Assembly (NCBI RefSeq): GCF_002095385.1 | Contig: NZ_MIPP01000002.1 | Location: 62,001 to 126,000 of the forward strand | Reading direction: 5' to 3' | DNA: 64,000 nucleotides | Source of the DNA: Pantoea eucrina | GTDB taxonomy: Bacteria; Pseudomonadota; Gammaproteobacteria; Enterobacterales; Enterobacteriaceae | Shown here: in pieces, positions 34,123-43,382 of the stretch | How positions within the stretch are numbered: position 1 is the first letter of the stretch | Layout of the letters: each line of letters starts with the position of its first letter | The notes under the pieces: model-generated | Seen by the model: the letters and a program-made list of their open reading frames with translations, nothing else | Told to the model about the DNA's origin: nothing | The model's database searches: none | Translations under genes and position numbers: made by a program

Positions 34123-36051
34123 ATGAAAAAGATACTTAACACGATTAATTTGCCAGCGAAGTTTATTTTGCTGGGACTGTTTGCTCTCGGGCTGTTTATA
34201 TTTCCAACCTGTTTGTTTATTCAAAGCGGGAACCAGGCCATTGATGCAAAAAAGCTTGAGCTTACCGGCATACCGGTTGAAAAGAAGATGCTGTCACTGA
34301 TTAACCTGGTCCAGCGCCATCGGGCAGAAAGCGCTATTGCTATTGCGAGTGACGATCCAGCCCGAGCGTCACGCGTGGCGCTGGCAGAGGAGGCCGATGC
34401 GCTCTACAGCGGTGTAGTGACTGTACTGGGCGATAACGCGGAGGCTGCGCAACCGCTGGCGCGTTTGAATAAAGCTGACGGCGAGTGGAAAAAACTGCAG
34501 GCAGAGTTGGGCAATAAGCAGCTTTCGCTGGAAGCGAGCCTCAGCCAGCACGCCAGTCTGATTCAGACATTGTTAATAGCCAATCAGGACATCCTGGATT
34601 TTTACGGCTTGTCACTGGACAGCGACTTAAATACTTATCAGCTTATTGTCAGCATTTTCAACCGGTTGCCGCTATTAACAGAAACCCTCGGGCAGATCAG
34701 AGCAAGCGGCACATCGCTGATTGCGTCTGGCATGGGCGCATCAGAGGCAACGCTCAGCCAGATGGACTTCCGGCTGCAAAACGGCAACGTAGCGCTGGAG
34801 CAGTTCAGCAACAATATGGATAAAGTTTTTACTATTGAACCGGCGCTAAAAGCGCTGTTTGCCAGCGGAGAGACCACCGCCGTGCAGCAGGCGCAGGATG
34901 CACTGGCGCTGGCCAATACTGTTTTTGTATCCAAAACCAAAACCGTCACGCCGGCAGAATATGTTCGGGTATTCACTGAGGCGATCAATCAATTTGCCAC
35001 ACTGGGAACACAGAGCGCCGATCGGCTTTCGGTTATGCTTAGCCAGCAGATTGATGCGCGCCGTCATGCGCAATATAGCCTGCTGGGCGTACTGTTCGCG
35101 GTGGCGTTACTGGCTGTCTGGGTTGCCGTTATGATATCCCGCTCGATTACGCGCCCGGTGGAAGAAGCCGTTAATGCTGCCCGTCGCGTGGCAGAGGGCG
35201 ACCTGACGTGTCCGGTTAACATTACCGGCAGCAATGAGATGGGGCAGCTGCTGCAATCATTGCAGTATATGCAGCAGCATCTTGCCGGGCTGGTCTCAGA
35301 TATCAAGGAGAGCGCGCTGACGATCGCTTCATCCTCTGAAGAGATCGCAAACGGCAATGGAAATCTCTCAGCCCGGACTGAAGAGCAGGCCGCATCGCTG
35401 GCAGAGACCGCCGCCAGCATGGAGCAGATGGCATCCATTATCAGTCAGAATGCTGAAAATACCCATCACGCCACGACCATGGCAGAAGCGGCAACGCAGG
35501 CTTCATCGCTCAGCGGAGAGGCAATGTCGTCAGTGATGGACACCATGGGGCGTATCCGGGGCAGCTCGGCCAAAATTGAAGAGATCACCAGCGTTATCGA
35601 CAGTATCGCTTTCCAGACAAACATTCTGGCCCTCAATGCGGCAGTAGAGGCAGCCAGAGCAGGGGAATCGGGTAAAGGCTTTGCCGTCGTCGCAGCAGAA
35701 GTGCGCTCGCTGGCGCAGCGTTCCGCTTCTGCTGCCAAAGAGATTAAAGAGCTGATTGCGCACTCGGTCAGCCACGCCGAAGAGGGAATGGTGATGGCCA
35801 GAAATGCCGGTGACAAAGTGAAACAGAGCGTAGATGCTATTGGACAGACGGCGCAGCTTATCCGCGATATATCTGCCTCCTCTCAGGAGCAGAGCAGCGG
35901 GATTTCGCAAATTAATATCGCAGTAAACCAGATGGATCAGGTGACACAGCAAAACGCAGCGCTGGTAGAAGAGTCTGCCTCTTCAGCAGGCGATCTCGCA
36001 GAACGCGCCTCGCGTCTGCGTCAGCTGGTGGCTGTTTTCCACACGGCGTAA
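34123..36051 (+). CDS. Methyl-accepting chemotaxis protein
   Basis: A 642-residue transmembrane chemoreceptor. TM1 is about residues 12-34 ([20 protein letters not shown]), then an all-helical periplasmic sensor of about 280 residues, TM2 about 316-339, a HAMP domain ([21 protein letters not shown]) and a long methyl-accepting coiled coil. The hairpin tip is the conserved [33 protein letters not shown]. The protein ends at LVAVFHTA, without the NWETF tail that tethers CheR and CheB. The ligand is unknown; the sensor looks like a four-helix bundle. It stands alone, with no che genes near. Confidence 0.92.
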   Translation: MKKILNTINLPAKFILLGLFALGLFIFPTCLFIQSGNQAIDAKKLELTGIPVEKKMLSLINLVQRHRAESAIAIASDDPARASRVALAEEADALYSGVVTVLGDNAEAAQPLARLNKADGEWKKLQAELGNKQLSLEASLSQHASLIQTLLIANQDILDFYGLSLDSDLNTYQLIVSIFNRLPLLTETLGQIRASGTSLIASGMGASEATLSQMDFRLQNGNVALEQFSNNMDKVFTIEPALKALFASGETTAVQQAQDALALANTVFVSKTKTVTPAEYVRVFTEAINQFATLGTQSADRLSVMLSQQIDARRHAQYSLLGVLFAVALLAVWVAVMISRSITRPVEEAVNAARRVAEGDLTCPVNITGSNEMGQLLQSLQYMQQHLAGLVSDIKESALTIASSSEEIANGNGNLSARTEEQAASLAETAASMEQMASIISQNAENTHHATTMAEAATQASSLSGEAMSSVMDTMGRIRGSSAKIEEITSVIDSIAFQTNILALNAAVEAARAGESGKGFAVVAAEVRSLAQRSASAAKEIKELIAHSVSHAEEGMVMARNAGDKVKQSVDAIGQTAQLIRDISASSQEQSSGISQINIAVNQMDQVTQQNAALVEESASSAGDLAERASRLRQLVAVFHTA

Positions 36052-36358
36052 TCTTTGCGACGATGCGGGCGCGTCCCGCATCTGCTCGCGCAGTAAAAAA
36101 GCAGAGAATCGTTGCGAACCAACACGATTTGTCAAAAAACTTGTCTGCAGCGGATTACAATCCCACCCCGTTTCGCTTATTTACTGCGCTTCTGTATGAT
36201 TCTGAAAAAAGGCGATTTTGTGCACTTTTGCTGGTTTTTACTGGAAACGTAGCTTTAATATTGACAGTAATTCAGCCAGATTATTTCAGACAGGATTATA
36301 CGTAGCTGCCGCCGGCTGATAAAGTAGACAGGTACACTCACGTAAACTGGAGTATTTA
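36052..36358. other. Region upstream of bluF
   Basis: 307 bases without a supported gene. It should contain the bluF promoter; the last 60 bases show GTACACTCACGTAAACTGGAG before the ATG, with GGAG as ribosome site. No MerR-type (BluR-like) operator was recognised. Confidence 0.4.
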
Positions 36359-37519
36359 ATGCTAACCACAATCATTTACCGTAGCCACATCTCCGCGGAT
36401 GTGCCTGTGAAAATTTTGCCGGGTATGGTTGAGAAGGCGAGTCTCCTGAATGAGTCACACCAGGTTACCGGTATTCTGCTCTTTAACGGTACACATTTCT
36501 TTCAGATCCTTGAGGGACCTGAAGAGGGTGTTATGACGATCTACAATCGCATCTGTGCTGACCGTCGTCATCACAATGTGGTTGAACTTATGCGTGACTA
36601 CTCCCCTTATCGCCGTTTCGGTAATTCCGGGATGGAGCTGTTTGACCTGCGCGAACATGACCAGTCAACCGTACTTCAGGCGGTACTGGATCGCGGTACT
36701 TCACGCTTCCGGCTGACCTATGACGATCGGGGCCTGCAGTTCCTGCGCACGTTTGTTGAATCGCGGGAAAAAGAAAACTATTTCGAAGTGCTGCCTGCCG
36801 ATCTGTGGGATTTTATTCCCGACATGACGGGGTCGCTTCAGGAAGAGCACGGCATTCATTTCCGCCCGGTTGTGGATCCACTTGGCCGCGAGATCACCGC
36901 ACTGGAGGCTATTTCTGATAGTCCGGAGAGCGCAGGTGAAGATGAAGATAAGTATATTGATAATCTGAACGCCGTACGCATGGCGCTGATGAAGGCGGGC
37001 AAAGCCTGTCCGGATGGCATGACGCTCTATCTGACTATTCTGCCTATGACGCTGGTTGCGGTGCCTAACGCGGTTGACACTATCACGGACGCCATTAAAA
37101 ACGCCGGACTGGTGCCGGAACAGATTATTCTGGGCGTCAGTGAAACGGAAGTTATCCCGGGCCTGAATGATTTTACCGAAGCGGTTAAGCAGCTAAAACA
37201 GGCAGGCATCAGCCTGTCGATTGATAACTTTGGTGACGGCTCTGCCGGGCTTTCACTGCTGACTCATGTGCAGCCCGATCGCGTGCGTATTGCTTCCGGA
37301 ATTATTCGCGATGTTCATCGCAGTGGTCCAAAGCAGGCTGTCGTTCAGGCTATTATCAAATGCTGTTCAGCGCTCGAAATCAACGTCATCGCTTCTGGTA
37401 TTGAACAGCCGGAAGAGTGGATGTGGCTTGAGGCTGCAGGTGTTATCGACTTCCAGGGCTCGCTCTTTACCCCGCAGGGCACATCCGTGTCATGGCCGGA
37501 ATATCGCGCGGCGATGTAA
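36359..37519 (+). CDS. bluF: BLUF-EAL blue-light sensor protein BluF (YcgF)
   Basis: A 386-residue blue-light and temperature sensor. The N-terminal BLUF domain (about residues 1-95) binds FAD: Tyr7 in TTIIYRSH, Asn and Gln in LLFNGTHFFQILEGPEE, and MELFDLRE. The EAL domain (about 150-385) is degenerate: EAL is EAI (ITALEAIS) and DDFGTG is DNFGDG, so c-di-GMP hydrolysis is not expected, as in E. coli BluF (403 residues), which instead releases the repressor BluR. Matches include QLTYDDR-like and SGPKQA-VQAIIKCC-ALEI. No bluR-like MerR gene is seen in the window. Nine connector-family genes surround it. Confidence 0.95.
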   Translation: MLTTIIYRSHISADVPVKILPGMVEKASLLNESHQVTGILLFNGTHFFQILEGPEEGVMTIYNRICADRRHHNVVELMRDYSPYRRFGNSGMELFDLREHDQSTVLQAVLDRGTSRFRLTYDDRGLQFLRTFVESREKENYFEVLPADLWDFIPDMTGSLQEEHGIHFRPVVDPLGREITALEAISDSPESAGEDEDKYIDNLNAVRMALMKAGKACPDGMTLYLTILPMTLVAVPNAVDTITDAIKNAGLVPEQIILGVSETEVIPGLNDFTEAVKQLKQAGISLSIDNFGDGSAGLSLLTHVQPDRVRIASGIIRDVHRSGPKQAVVQAIIKCCSALEINVIASGIEQPEEWMWLEAAGVIDFQGSLFTPQGTSVSWPEYRAAM

Positions 37520-37550
37520 CGCTTACTCTTTCACTATCAGTATCAGTCTG

Positions 37551-37588
37551 ACCGACCGGCACATCACAAGCCGGTCGGTTGTTTTTTG
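37551..37588 (+). terminator. Strong terminator after bluF
   Basis: ACCGACCGGC and GCCGGTCGGT form a 10-bp perfect stem with a 9-base loop followed by TGTTTTTTG. Confidence 0.9.
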
Positions 37589-37761
37589 TCATACCCTTTC
37601 CGGCTCTGCTCTTTTTTCAACCAGAAAAGATCTTTTCTGACAGCACTGCTGCGATAAATATGTGAAATTTATAAGAAACGCTCAGGCTCGCTGCGGTTCA
37701 GGGTTACACACTAAAATTCTGTGGTAAACTTTGCGCCCCCGAACCTGCAGGCGGACACATC

Positions 37762-38025
37762 ATGAAAAAAGAATTTGAAGAAAAGATGACGGAAATTTTG
37801 ATCGGTGAGGCGGTTACTGACTTACTTGATGCTAATGCAGCCATTTCATGGACCGCTTTACTTGATCGTCTGCGCGCTGGTCTTGATAAAGAGACCGATG
37901 AGCATCGCATCCGTGCCGGATTGCGTGCTATCGACGAAGTCAGACGTGAAATGCAGGTTAGGGCGTCTGAAAAAGCGATCGGGACTGAATCTGATATACG
38001 GCCTGCACGCGGAAAAATGCATTAA
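37762..38025 (+). CDS. Small connector protein, YmgA-like
   Basis: An 87-residue hydrophilic helical protein. Core: ILIGEAVTDLLDANAAISWTALLDRLRAGL, the same hIGEAV pattern as the proteins at 30468, 38815 and 40529. GGCGGA precedes the start. It is separate from bluF by a strong terminator and 170 bases with its own promoter region. E. coli YmgA belongs to the BluR/BluF regulon and acts on the RcsB pathway. The C-terminal 25 residues are unlike its relatives. Confidence 0.7.
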   Translation: MKKEFEEKMTEILIGEAVTDLLDANAAISWTALLDRLRAGLDKETDEHRIRAGLRAIDEVRREMQVRASEKAIGTESDIRPARGKMH

Positions 38026-38127
38026 AATTGATTTAAATCAAAGACTCTCTAAGGTCTGACGCTAAATTGTTTCCCGGGAACAATTTCTGTTATACTGTAT
38101 GCTTATCCACCTACGGACGGAGGTCAT

Positions 38128-38325
38128 GTGAAAAATGACGCAGCCGCCGAAGATATCTACGCCGTTATTGGAACGGTTGTGGCGCGCCTTCTTAAGCCGG
38201 ACCAGCATCTGACTCTGCATGAGATTACTACTGCACTGCATCACATGGGTGAGACAGCGACAGGGCAGGATGTTCGTGAGGCCTGCCGTAAAGCTGTCAT
38301 TTTGCTTGCTCGTCAGATGCACTAA
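38128..38325 (+). CDS. Small connector protein, AriR/YmgB-like
   Basis: A 65-residue helical protein starting at a GTG (38128) with GGAGG four bases upstream. Core: IYAVIGTVVARLLKPDQHLTLHEITTALHHMG, and C-terminus CRKAVILLARQMH. It is clearly a paralogue of the protein at 43685 (MYALLGDVITQILKPGETLSLQEIIGAL and CEKVIRLLARKMN). AriR in E. coli modulates acid resistance and biofilm. It is convergent with ycgZ, 17 bases apart. Confidence 0.75.
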   Translation: MKNDAAAEDIYAVIGTVVARLLKPDQHLTLHEITTALHHMGETATGQDVREACRKAVILLARQMH

Positions 38326-38342
38326 CTAAAGCTCACGCAATA

Positions 38343-38585
38343 TTAGCGATCAAACAACAGTCCAATCAGTGCCTGATAATGCTGCTCTTCTTCGGCGCTG
38401 GTTGCTGCTTCAAGACGACCAAGCAGTTTTGTGCATAACGCCTTACGGTTAAGGTTTTTGCCTGAGGTCAGAATTTCAACTACCAACTGTCCCAGCGTTT
38501 CCTGCTGGCTCAGAGTGGAAGCTTTGTTGAAATAATTAGCGATGTCACTAGCGGATGATGGATGCTGTACCATATTCTGACGCAT
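38343..38585 (-). CDS. ycgZ: Connector protein YcgZ
   Basis: An 80-residue protein closely matching E. coli YcgZ (78 residues): the stretch LSQQETLGQLVVEILTSGKN is followed by LNRKALCTKLLGRLE and HYQALIGLLF, all with direct counterparts. YcgZ is the first gene of the E. coli ycgZ-ymgABC operon repressed by BluR and induced by blue light and cold through BluF. Here it is a single gene, on the opposite strand from and 800 bases after bluF. The strand opposition and lack of ymgABC behind it show the E. coli operon has been split. Confidence 0.88.
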   Translation of the reverse strand: MRQNMVQHPSSASDIANYFNKASTLSQQETLGQLVVEILTSGKNLNRKALCTKLLGRLEAATSAEEEQHYQALIGLLFDR

Positions 38586-38814
38586 AGTTAGCCTCGTTGT
38601 AATAAGTAAGTTGTACTGACAGAGGTAAAGTTATACAACTAACTTTTACTTGTACAGCTTTTTCTGCCACTAATTTATCGCCTGCGATCTTTTCATTCTT
38701 ATTTTTCTTTTATATCAAATAGTTAAATGAAATTTTTTTTGAGTGAAAATTTTACTTCTTCTTTGTACAGCTTCTGCATTGAGACGTGTACAACGTGGTT
38801 GCGCTGATATTCTG

Positions 38815-39123
38815 CTAACTCTCTTCATCGTCACCTGAGGTAAAACGTATCGGTTTAGCCGATAACGCTGCCTGTTCATGACGTAGTGCCTGGGCCTGCC
38901 ACTCTGTCTGAGTTTGGTGAATTCGCTCAGGCTGTACAAAATTTTTCAGCCAGCTTCTGGCATCGGCAATTTGTGCCAGACGCTCATCGTTCTCTTCTCT
39001 CTCTGCCATGCGACCCAGCTCTGCGATCAGGGCCTGAACGCTGATATCCCGATCGCCCAGTGCCAGATTGAGTGTCGCTTCGCCAATAATGACGTGACCT
39101 ACTACCTTTTCATGAAATAACAC
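38815..39123 (-). CDS. Small connector protein, YmgA-like, with C-terminal extension
   Basis: A 102-residue protein from the GTG at 39123, chosen because AGGAG lies upstream with good spacing and because GHVIIGEA then starts at the same distance from the N-terminus as in its paralogue at 40529. Core: GHVIIGEATLNLALGDRDISVQALIAELG and IADARSWLKNF, both mirrored in 40529 (IIGEAALSLALSEKKISV, ISEARSWLKSF). It adds a charged C-terminal tail of about 30 residues (QTQTEWQAQALRHEQAAL). Probably a recent local duplication. Confidence 0.72.
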   Translation of the reverse strand: MLFHEKVVGHVIIGEATLNLALGDRDISVQALIAELGRMAEREENDERLAQIADARSWLKNFVQPERIHQTQTEWQAQALRHEQAALSAKPIRFTSGDDEES

Positions 39124-39643
39124 TTCCGCTCTCCTCATCATAGTTTTGTAATGATTTTAAAGTGTAATGAGCAGCAATACTTCTACAATACGCTGTAAAC
39201 GATCAGCTGAGTCCCGATGCAAAAAGTATTTGATGATTCTGAGATACAGGTTTGTAACGTACTGATAGCGTGCAGCATCATCTATTCATGCAGTGTAAAC
39301 CGGCTAAAGGCAGAATAATCTTAAAAAATTTGAACGTTATTCATTGCTGTCTGTTTCAGCTCTGGCGCTTTTTCAGACGTTGCATGCCACTTTTTATAGC
39401 CCGCTGATTGCTGATGATTACAGCCTGGTCATGGGGGACAAACCTGAACCCGGTTAACAAAAGCCACGCTTTAGGACAATTGCCCGCTCTATACTCAGGC
39501 CTGGGTCTGCATTTATTCTGATAACTGCAACCCTGGCTGGCGTGCTCTGCTTTTACTCTATACGTGTGTTAAGCATGGCACGCGCTTACCTTATTAGCTT
39601 TATATCAGCAGAGTAAATTTTGCGCATGCAGGAGGGTGAGAGG
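39124..39643. other. Intergenic region
   Basis: 520 bases with no supported gene, repeat or hairpin. Several short frames are not credible. The promoter of the upstream connector gene (minus strand) should lie near 39150-39250. Confidence 0.4.
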
Positions 39644-40294
39644 TTAATGCTCCGGATTATCAGGAGTGAGGGGAAGGGTACTGATGATCACTCTGCGCAG
39701 CAGATGGCTGTCAGGCTGGCTGCCCCAGCAAAAGGTGATCCAATGTTCACAAAATGCGTGCCAGTCAGAAACCGGCACCAGCGGTTTGTCGCGACGTGTC
39801 CCGTCCCACACATAGACATAGTGATCGCAATCGCGCAGTGCCCAGGCAATCATACTCTCCCACATCACCTTTGCCGCATTGGTCTGAGCGCTATCGGTAA
39901 CAATAATTGAACGCGTATGCAGGAAATAACAAAAAAAGCGACGTGCCAGGCCATGCACCGCCTGTTCATGCTGCGGCTGACGCGTGCGCCAGACCATAAT
40001 CTGAATGCAGGCGCGTAACGGCGAGGTAAAATCCTCTGTTTCTTCCAGCCTTACTGCATAGACCGTTTCAGGTTTCGGTTCCTGGGTAACCAGCCGGTAT
40101 TGTTTATCCTCCGGACAGACATAGAGCGCATAGCCAAAGGGAATAATAAAGCCTGGCAGCGTGAATACGCGCGTCTTACCTGTAAGAAAAGCACAGGTAT
40201 CGTCCCGGTTTGGCACTTCACGGCTCAGAATCTGATTAAAGTGCGTATCAGGTAAGGTGATGGGCATGTGGTTATCCGCTGTCGTACGTTCCAA
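39644..40294 (-). CDS. Hypothetical protein
   Basis: A 216-residue protein, not recognised. It is predicted to be cytoplasmic, with no signal peptide or membrane helix. Seen: an N-terminal region with FTLPGFIIPFGYALYVCPEDKQYRLV, a middle part FTSPLRACIQIMVWRTRQPQHEQAVHGLARRFFCYFL (possible helix), and a C-terminal half with several Trp residues (VMWESMIAWALRDCDHYVYVWDG, HAFCEHWITFCWGS). An alpha/beta fold with sporadic cysteines is likely. It lies between two YmgA-like genes on the same strand, so it may be part of that signalling island. Confidence 0.7.
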   Translation of the reverse strand: MERTTADNHMPITLPDTHFNQILSREVPNRDDTCAFLTGKTRVFTLPGFIIPFGYALYVCPEDKQYRLVTQEPKPETVYAVRLEETEDFTSPLRACIQIMVWRTRQPQHEQAVHGLARRFFCYFLHTRSIIVTDSAQTNAAKVMWESMIAWALRDCDHYVYVWDGTRRDKPLVPVSDWHAFCEHWITFCWGSQPDSHLLRRVIISTLPLTPDNPEH

Positions 40295-40528
40295 AAGACC
40301 TCCCTGAAAACCGGAGTGGATTTGATCATCAGTTTTAATGAGTAATAAGCTGGTACAGCAGGAAAAAGTGTAGCCGGAGATAAGGTTATAAGCGTCTGTT
40401 CAGATACGCTGTAGCAGGGCGGAGGTGTCGTCCATGACAGTTTCTCCGGCCGGTGAACGCTTGCGCGTAACCGATAAGGTTATCTTTATCGTCGTCTTCC
40501 AGCCGGAGCCGGATTACGTCCATAGGCG

Positions 40529-40789
40529 TCAGTTCTTTTCGTCGTTCAGGCTTGTCAGTGTCTGCAAATAGGGCACGTGCGGAACAACGTGCTCGGGTTT
40601 ATCGAAACTTTTCAGCCAGCTTCTGGCCTCTGAGATCTCAATAAGACGGGCATCGCTGCCACCCGCATTTGCCATTGATTCGAGCTCATTAATCAGTGAA
40701 CGAACGCTGATCTTTTTTTCGCTCAGTGCAAGGCTGAGTGCCGCTTCGCCGATAATGACATGACCTATCTCGTCGTGTTGAATAGACAA
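40529..40789 (-). CDS. Small connector protein, YmgA-like
   Basis: An 86-residue protein, the closest relative of that at 38815: GHVIIGEAALSLALSEKKISVRSLINELESMA and ISEARSWLKSF. AAGGAGG precedes the ATG. The C-terminus (HVVPHVPYLQTLTSLNDEKN) differs. In E. coli only one YmgA exists; here at least four YmgA-like proteins occur in 10 kb. Confidence 0.73.
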   Translation of the reverse strand: MSIQHDEIGHVIIGEAALSLALSEKKISVRSLINELESMANAGGSDARLIEISEARSWLKSFDKPEHVVPHVPYLQTLTSLNDEKN

Positions 40790-40964
40790 ACAAACCTCCT
40801 TTACGATTGCATGATAACCTCACCACTTACTGTAGGCGTAACGGCAGAATTTGCCGGATATATTTTGAAATTTCCCAAATCAGCTAGCAGAATTTTTTGA
40901 TCGAACGCTTTTTAGCCAATGAAAATTCTGCGGGCTTTCGCCAGCGATCGTTCTGAAATTCTGC

Positions 40965-40991
40965 AAAAAAAAAGCCCGCGCAGGGCGGGCT
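40965..40991 (-). terminator. Orphan strong terminator (minus strand)
   Basis: AGCCCGC-N5-GCGGGCT stem followed on the minus strand by nine Ts. No annotated gene ends here. Confidence 0.85.
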
Positions 40992-41244
40992 AACAAAATG
41001 TTGAAGAGGATTTCTCTCGCTGAAAACGCATCCTGTGTGTTGTTTGCCAGAATAGGCTGGCTCATACACTATAGATGACAAACCATTTTAAATTGGGTTT
41101 TAGCTGTAAACCGACGAAAATCTGCGTTGCTCATCGGACCAGCATAAAATAGGGCAATAAGCTAATCAGGCAGGCTATAAGCAGTTTACAGAAATGGATA
41201 ACCGGGCCAGAGGTAAGTAGATAACAACAACCCGTGAAATTGAC

Positions 41245-41269
41245 AAAAAAATGCCTCCGCGAGGAGGCA
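41245..41269 (-). terminator. Orphan strong terminator (minus strand)
   Basis: TGCCTCC-GCGA-GGAGGCA stem followed on the minus strand by seven Ts; no gene ends here. Confidence 0.85.
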
Positions 41270-41768
41270 AGGTAGGAGTTACTCAGCTCAGTGCTTAGTT
41301 GGATTTCTCACTGAACACACTAAGAATAGAGAAATTTGTCAGTTTTTCCGACTCGCTTAGTAAAAAATTATACATACAAAACTTATAGTTAGCATGATTA
41401 CTGATTAACTATATGAATAATATGGCTTTAGTTTGTGATGAAATCGTTTTCTAAGAATTTACTTATATTTTCATTAACCTGCTCATATCACCCTTTCTAA
41501 TCTTATTCTTCAGGTAGCGACTTTTCTGTGGATGGATTTTTAACCAGACTCAGTACCGCACACCTTTTGCTTTCATATCTGAAGTGCGCCACCGACTGCA
41601 AACCAATATAAATATGCGCCTTAAAAGAGGCGTGATTGTCACTTTTGACAAAAAGCACAGGGTGACGCGTGCTCCATTGAGAGTCATCCTAAAACTTACG
41701 TTTCGCTTGATGACTGGCGAGAGCTTGCCAGGCTTAGGAGTGTCATTTCCATCAGATAAGGAGAAATC

Positions 41769-42533
41769 ATGTCACGGTTTGCAGATAAAGTTGTCGTTAT
41801 TACTGGTGCAGGCTCAGGTATTGGCGCTGCGTCAGCACAACGTTTTGCTGCTGAAGGGGCATCAGTAGTACTGGTGGGAAGAACTGAAGAGAAGCTGCAG
41901 AAAGTCAAAGAGGCTTTACCTGCCGGAAAACATCTTGTTGTTCCCTGTGATGTTTCAGATGCCGGGCAGGTCAGGCAGCTTAGTGAAAAGGTGAACCAGC
42001 ATTACGGGCGCGCGGATGTACTGGTCAACAATGCGGGCAGTATCGTTCAGGGCAAGATCCATGAAGTCTCTCCTGATGACTGGAAAAAGCTGATGGGCAC
42101 CGATCTGGATGGCGTCTATTACTGCACGCACTACTTTATGCCAGCCCTGCTGAAAACCAAAGGTAACGTTGTCAACATCTCTTCCGTATCCGGACTTGGT
42201 GGCGACTGGGGAATGAGCGTATATAACGCGGCCAAAGGCGCTGTGACCAACTTCACGCGCGCACTGGCGATGGACTATGGCTCAGACGGCGTCAGAGTCA
42301 ATGCTATCTGTCCGGGATTTACGTTTACTGATTTAACGGAAAACGCAAAACAGGATGAGGAGCTGCTGGCACGCTTTTACGACCGCATTCCGCTACGCCG
42401 TGCGGGAGAGGCTGATGACATTGCGGGCGCAATTGTCTTTATTGCCAGCGATGATGCGCGCTATATCACGGGCGCTAACCTGCCGGTTGATGGCGGTTTA
42501 ACGGCATCGAACGGTCAGCCAAAACAGGCCTGA
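41769..42533 (+). CDS. SDR family oxidoreductase
   Basis: A 254-residue classical short-chain dehydrogenase. Cofactor loop TGAGSGIGAASA, NNAG motif (VNNAGSIV), catalytic Ser in INISSVSGLGG-type VNISSVSG, Tyr-Lys in YNAAKGAV, and a C-terminal ITGANLPVDGG typical of the 3-oxoacyl/glucose dehydrogenase-like group. GGAG precedes the ATG. It is flanked by regulatory-looking DNA on one side and a terminator on the other, so it is transcribed alone. The substrate is not deducible. Confidence 0.87.
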   Translation: MSRFADKVVVITGAGSGIGAASAQRFAAEGASVVLVGRTEEKLQKVKEALPAGKHLVVPCDVSDAGQVRQLSEKVNQHYGRADVLVNNAGSIVQGKIHEVSPDDWKKLMGTDLDGVYYCTHYFMPALLKTKGNVVNISSVSGLGGDWGMSVYNAAKGAVTNFTRALAMDYGSDGVRVNAICPGFTFTDLTENAKQDEELLARFYDRIPLRRAGEADDIAGAIVFIASDDARYITGANLPVDGGLTASNGQPKQA

Positions 42534-42540
42534 TAGCAGC

Positions 42541-42570
42541 AAAAAAGCCCGCGCAACTGCGCGGGCTTAT
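42541..42570. terminator. Bidirectional terminator
   Basis: GCCCGCGC-AACT-GCGCGGGC stem preceded by six As and followed by TTATCTTT, between converging genes. Confidence 0.88.
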
Positions 42571-42587
42571 CTTTGACGTCACACAAA

Positions 42588-42818
42588 CTATGAGCGTGGG
42601 ATCTCAGACACTTCTTTGACATCAGCTTTATTAATCTGCTGTTTAACGCCGTTGGCATCAACATAACCCAGCAGTCCTGATTCCGCTTCTTTTGGCTTAC
42701 CATCGCTGACAATAGTACGACCATCATTAGTATGAATCGCATAGGTGGTGCGGGTGCAGCCGGTAAGGGCGGACAGGGCAATAATCGCTGCTACTGGAAG
42801 TAAAATAACTTTCTTCAT
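42588..42818 (-). CDS. YgdI/YgdR family lipoprotein
   Basis: A 76-residue small lipoprotein. Signal peptide with lipobox LSALTGC (Cys21), then TTYAIHTNDGRTIVSDGKPKEAESGLLGYVDANGVKQQI, the YgdI/YgdR SH3-like fold. Residue +2 after Cys is Thr, so outer-membrane sorting is likely. It is the second of two tandem paralogues, with the other starting 23 bases upstream. The role of the family is unknown. Confidence 0.88.
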   Translation of the reverse strand: MKKVILLPVAAIIALSALTGCTRTTYAIHTNDGRTIVSDGKPKEAESGLLGYVDANGVKQQINKADVKEVSEIPRS

Positions 42819-42840
42819 TGTACTCTCCTTGATAGATGGA

Positions 42841-43071
42841 TCAGTTATTCAGTTCACTCATGTTCGTGATTTGATCACGATTGATCTGCTCAGTTTTGCC
42901 GGTTTGCGCGTTTTCATACGATACCAGCCCGGTATCGCTATCTACCTGTGGTTTACCACTGGTAATAATGGTGCGGCCATCAGTCGTTTTAATCGCCTGG
43001 TTAGACGAGCAGCCGGTTACGGCTAAAAGAGATGTCAGGACTGAGGCAGCAACAACCATTTTTTTCATCAT
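42841..43071 (-). CDS. YgdI/YgdR family lipoprotein
   Basis: A 76-residue paralogue of the preceding gene. Lipobox LAVTGC (Cys21) then SSNQAIKTTDGRTIITSGKPQVDSDTGLVSYENAQTGKTEQI. The second Met is an equally good start. The two genes are tandem on the minus strand and share about half of the mature sequence, indicating a local duplication. Confidence 0.87.
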   Translation of the reverse strand: MMKKMVVAASVLTSLLAVTGCSSNQAIKTTDGRTIITSGKPQVDSDTGLVSYENAQTGKTEQINRDQITNMSELNN

Positions 43072-43382
43072 ATTTCCCTATTTTCTGGACACGTTATAAG
43101 AGGAGCATAGTCCATAATTTCCGGGGGTGGTCTGACCTTGATGATTTTTTTGTGCAATTGATGCGGTGAACAGCAGGGGAGTACGGCCGTAGCGGAGCAT
43201 ATATTTTGCTATCCTTCCGGTGATGCCTGAGAAACAGATAAAGGCAGGCGAACCATCAGAAAAGAGACAGTCTTGTTAAGAAAATTTTGGCTAAAGAGAG
43301 GGCACGCCACGGAGGCGCACTTTATAGCCCGCAGGAAAACGAGTATGCAGCGAGCTGACGCAGATAAAGTAAATAAATATTA
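43072..43382. other. Intergenic region
   Basis: 311 bases without a supported gene; it holds the presumed promoter of the lipoprotein pair (minus strand). No terminator was recognised for the YcgZ-like gene. Confidence 0.4.

Larger units (their letters stand above)
40790..41768. other. Gene-poor region with two minus-strand terminators, possible small-RNA genes
   Basis: 979 bases with no credible protein gene. Two strong minus-strand terminators (40965-40991 and 41245-41269) end no visible gene. Each is preceded, on the minus strand, by about 100 bases of sequence with a possible -10 box (TATAGT near 41070), consistent with small-RNA genes. The stretch 41340-41590 is AT-rich with no feature. 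Confidence 0.45.

Noticed and set aside
40884-41081. Two overlapping small minus-strand frames as toxin peptides
   Set aside because: No ribosome site, no hydrophobic type-I toxin pattern, and they run into the terminator hairpin; a non-coding RNA explains the region better.
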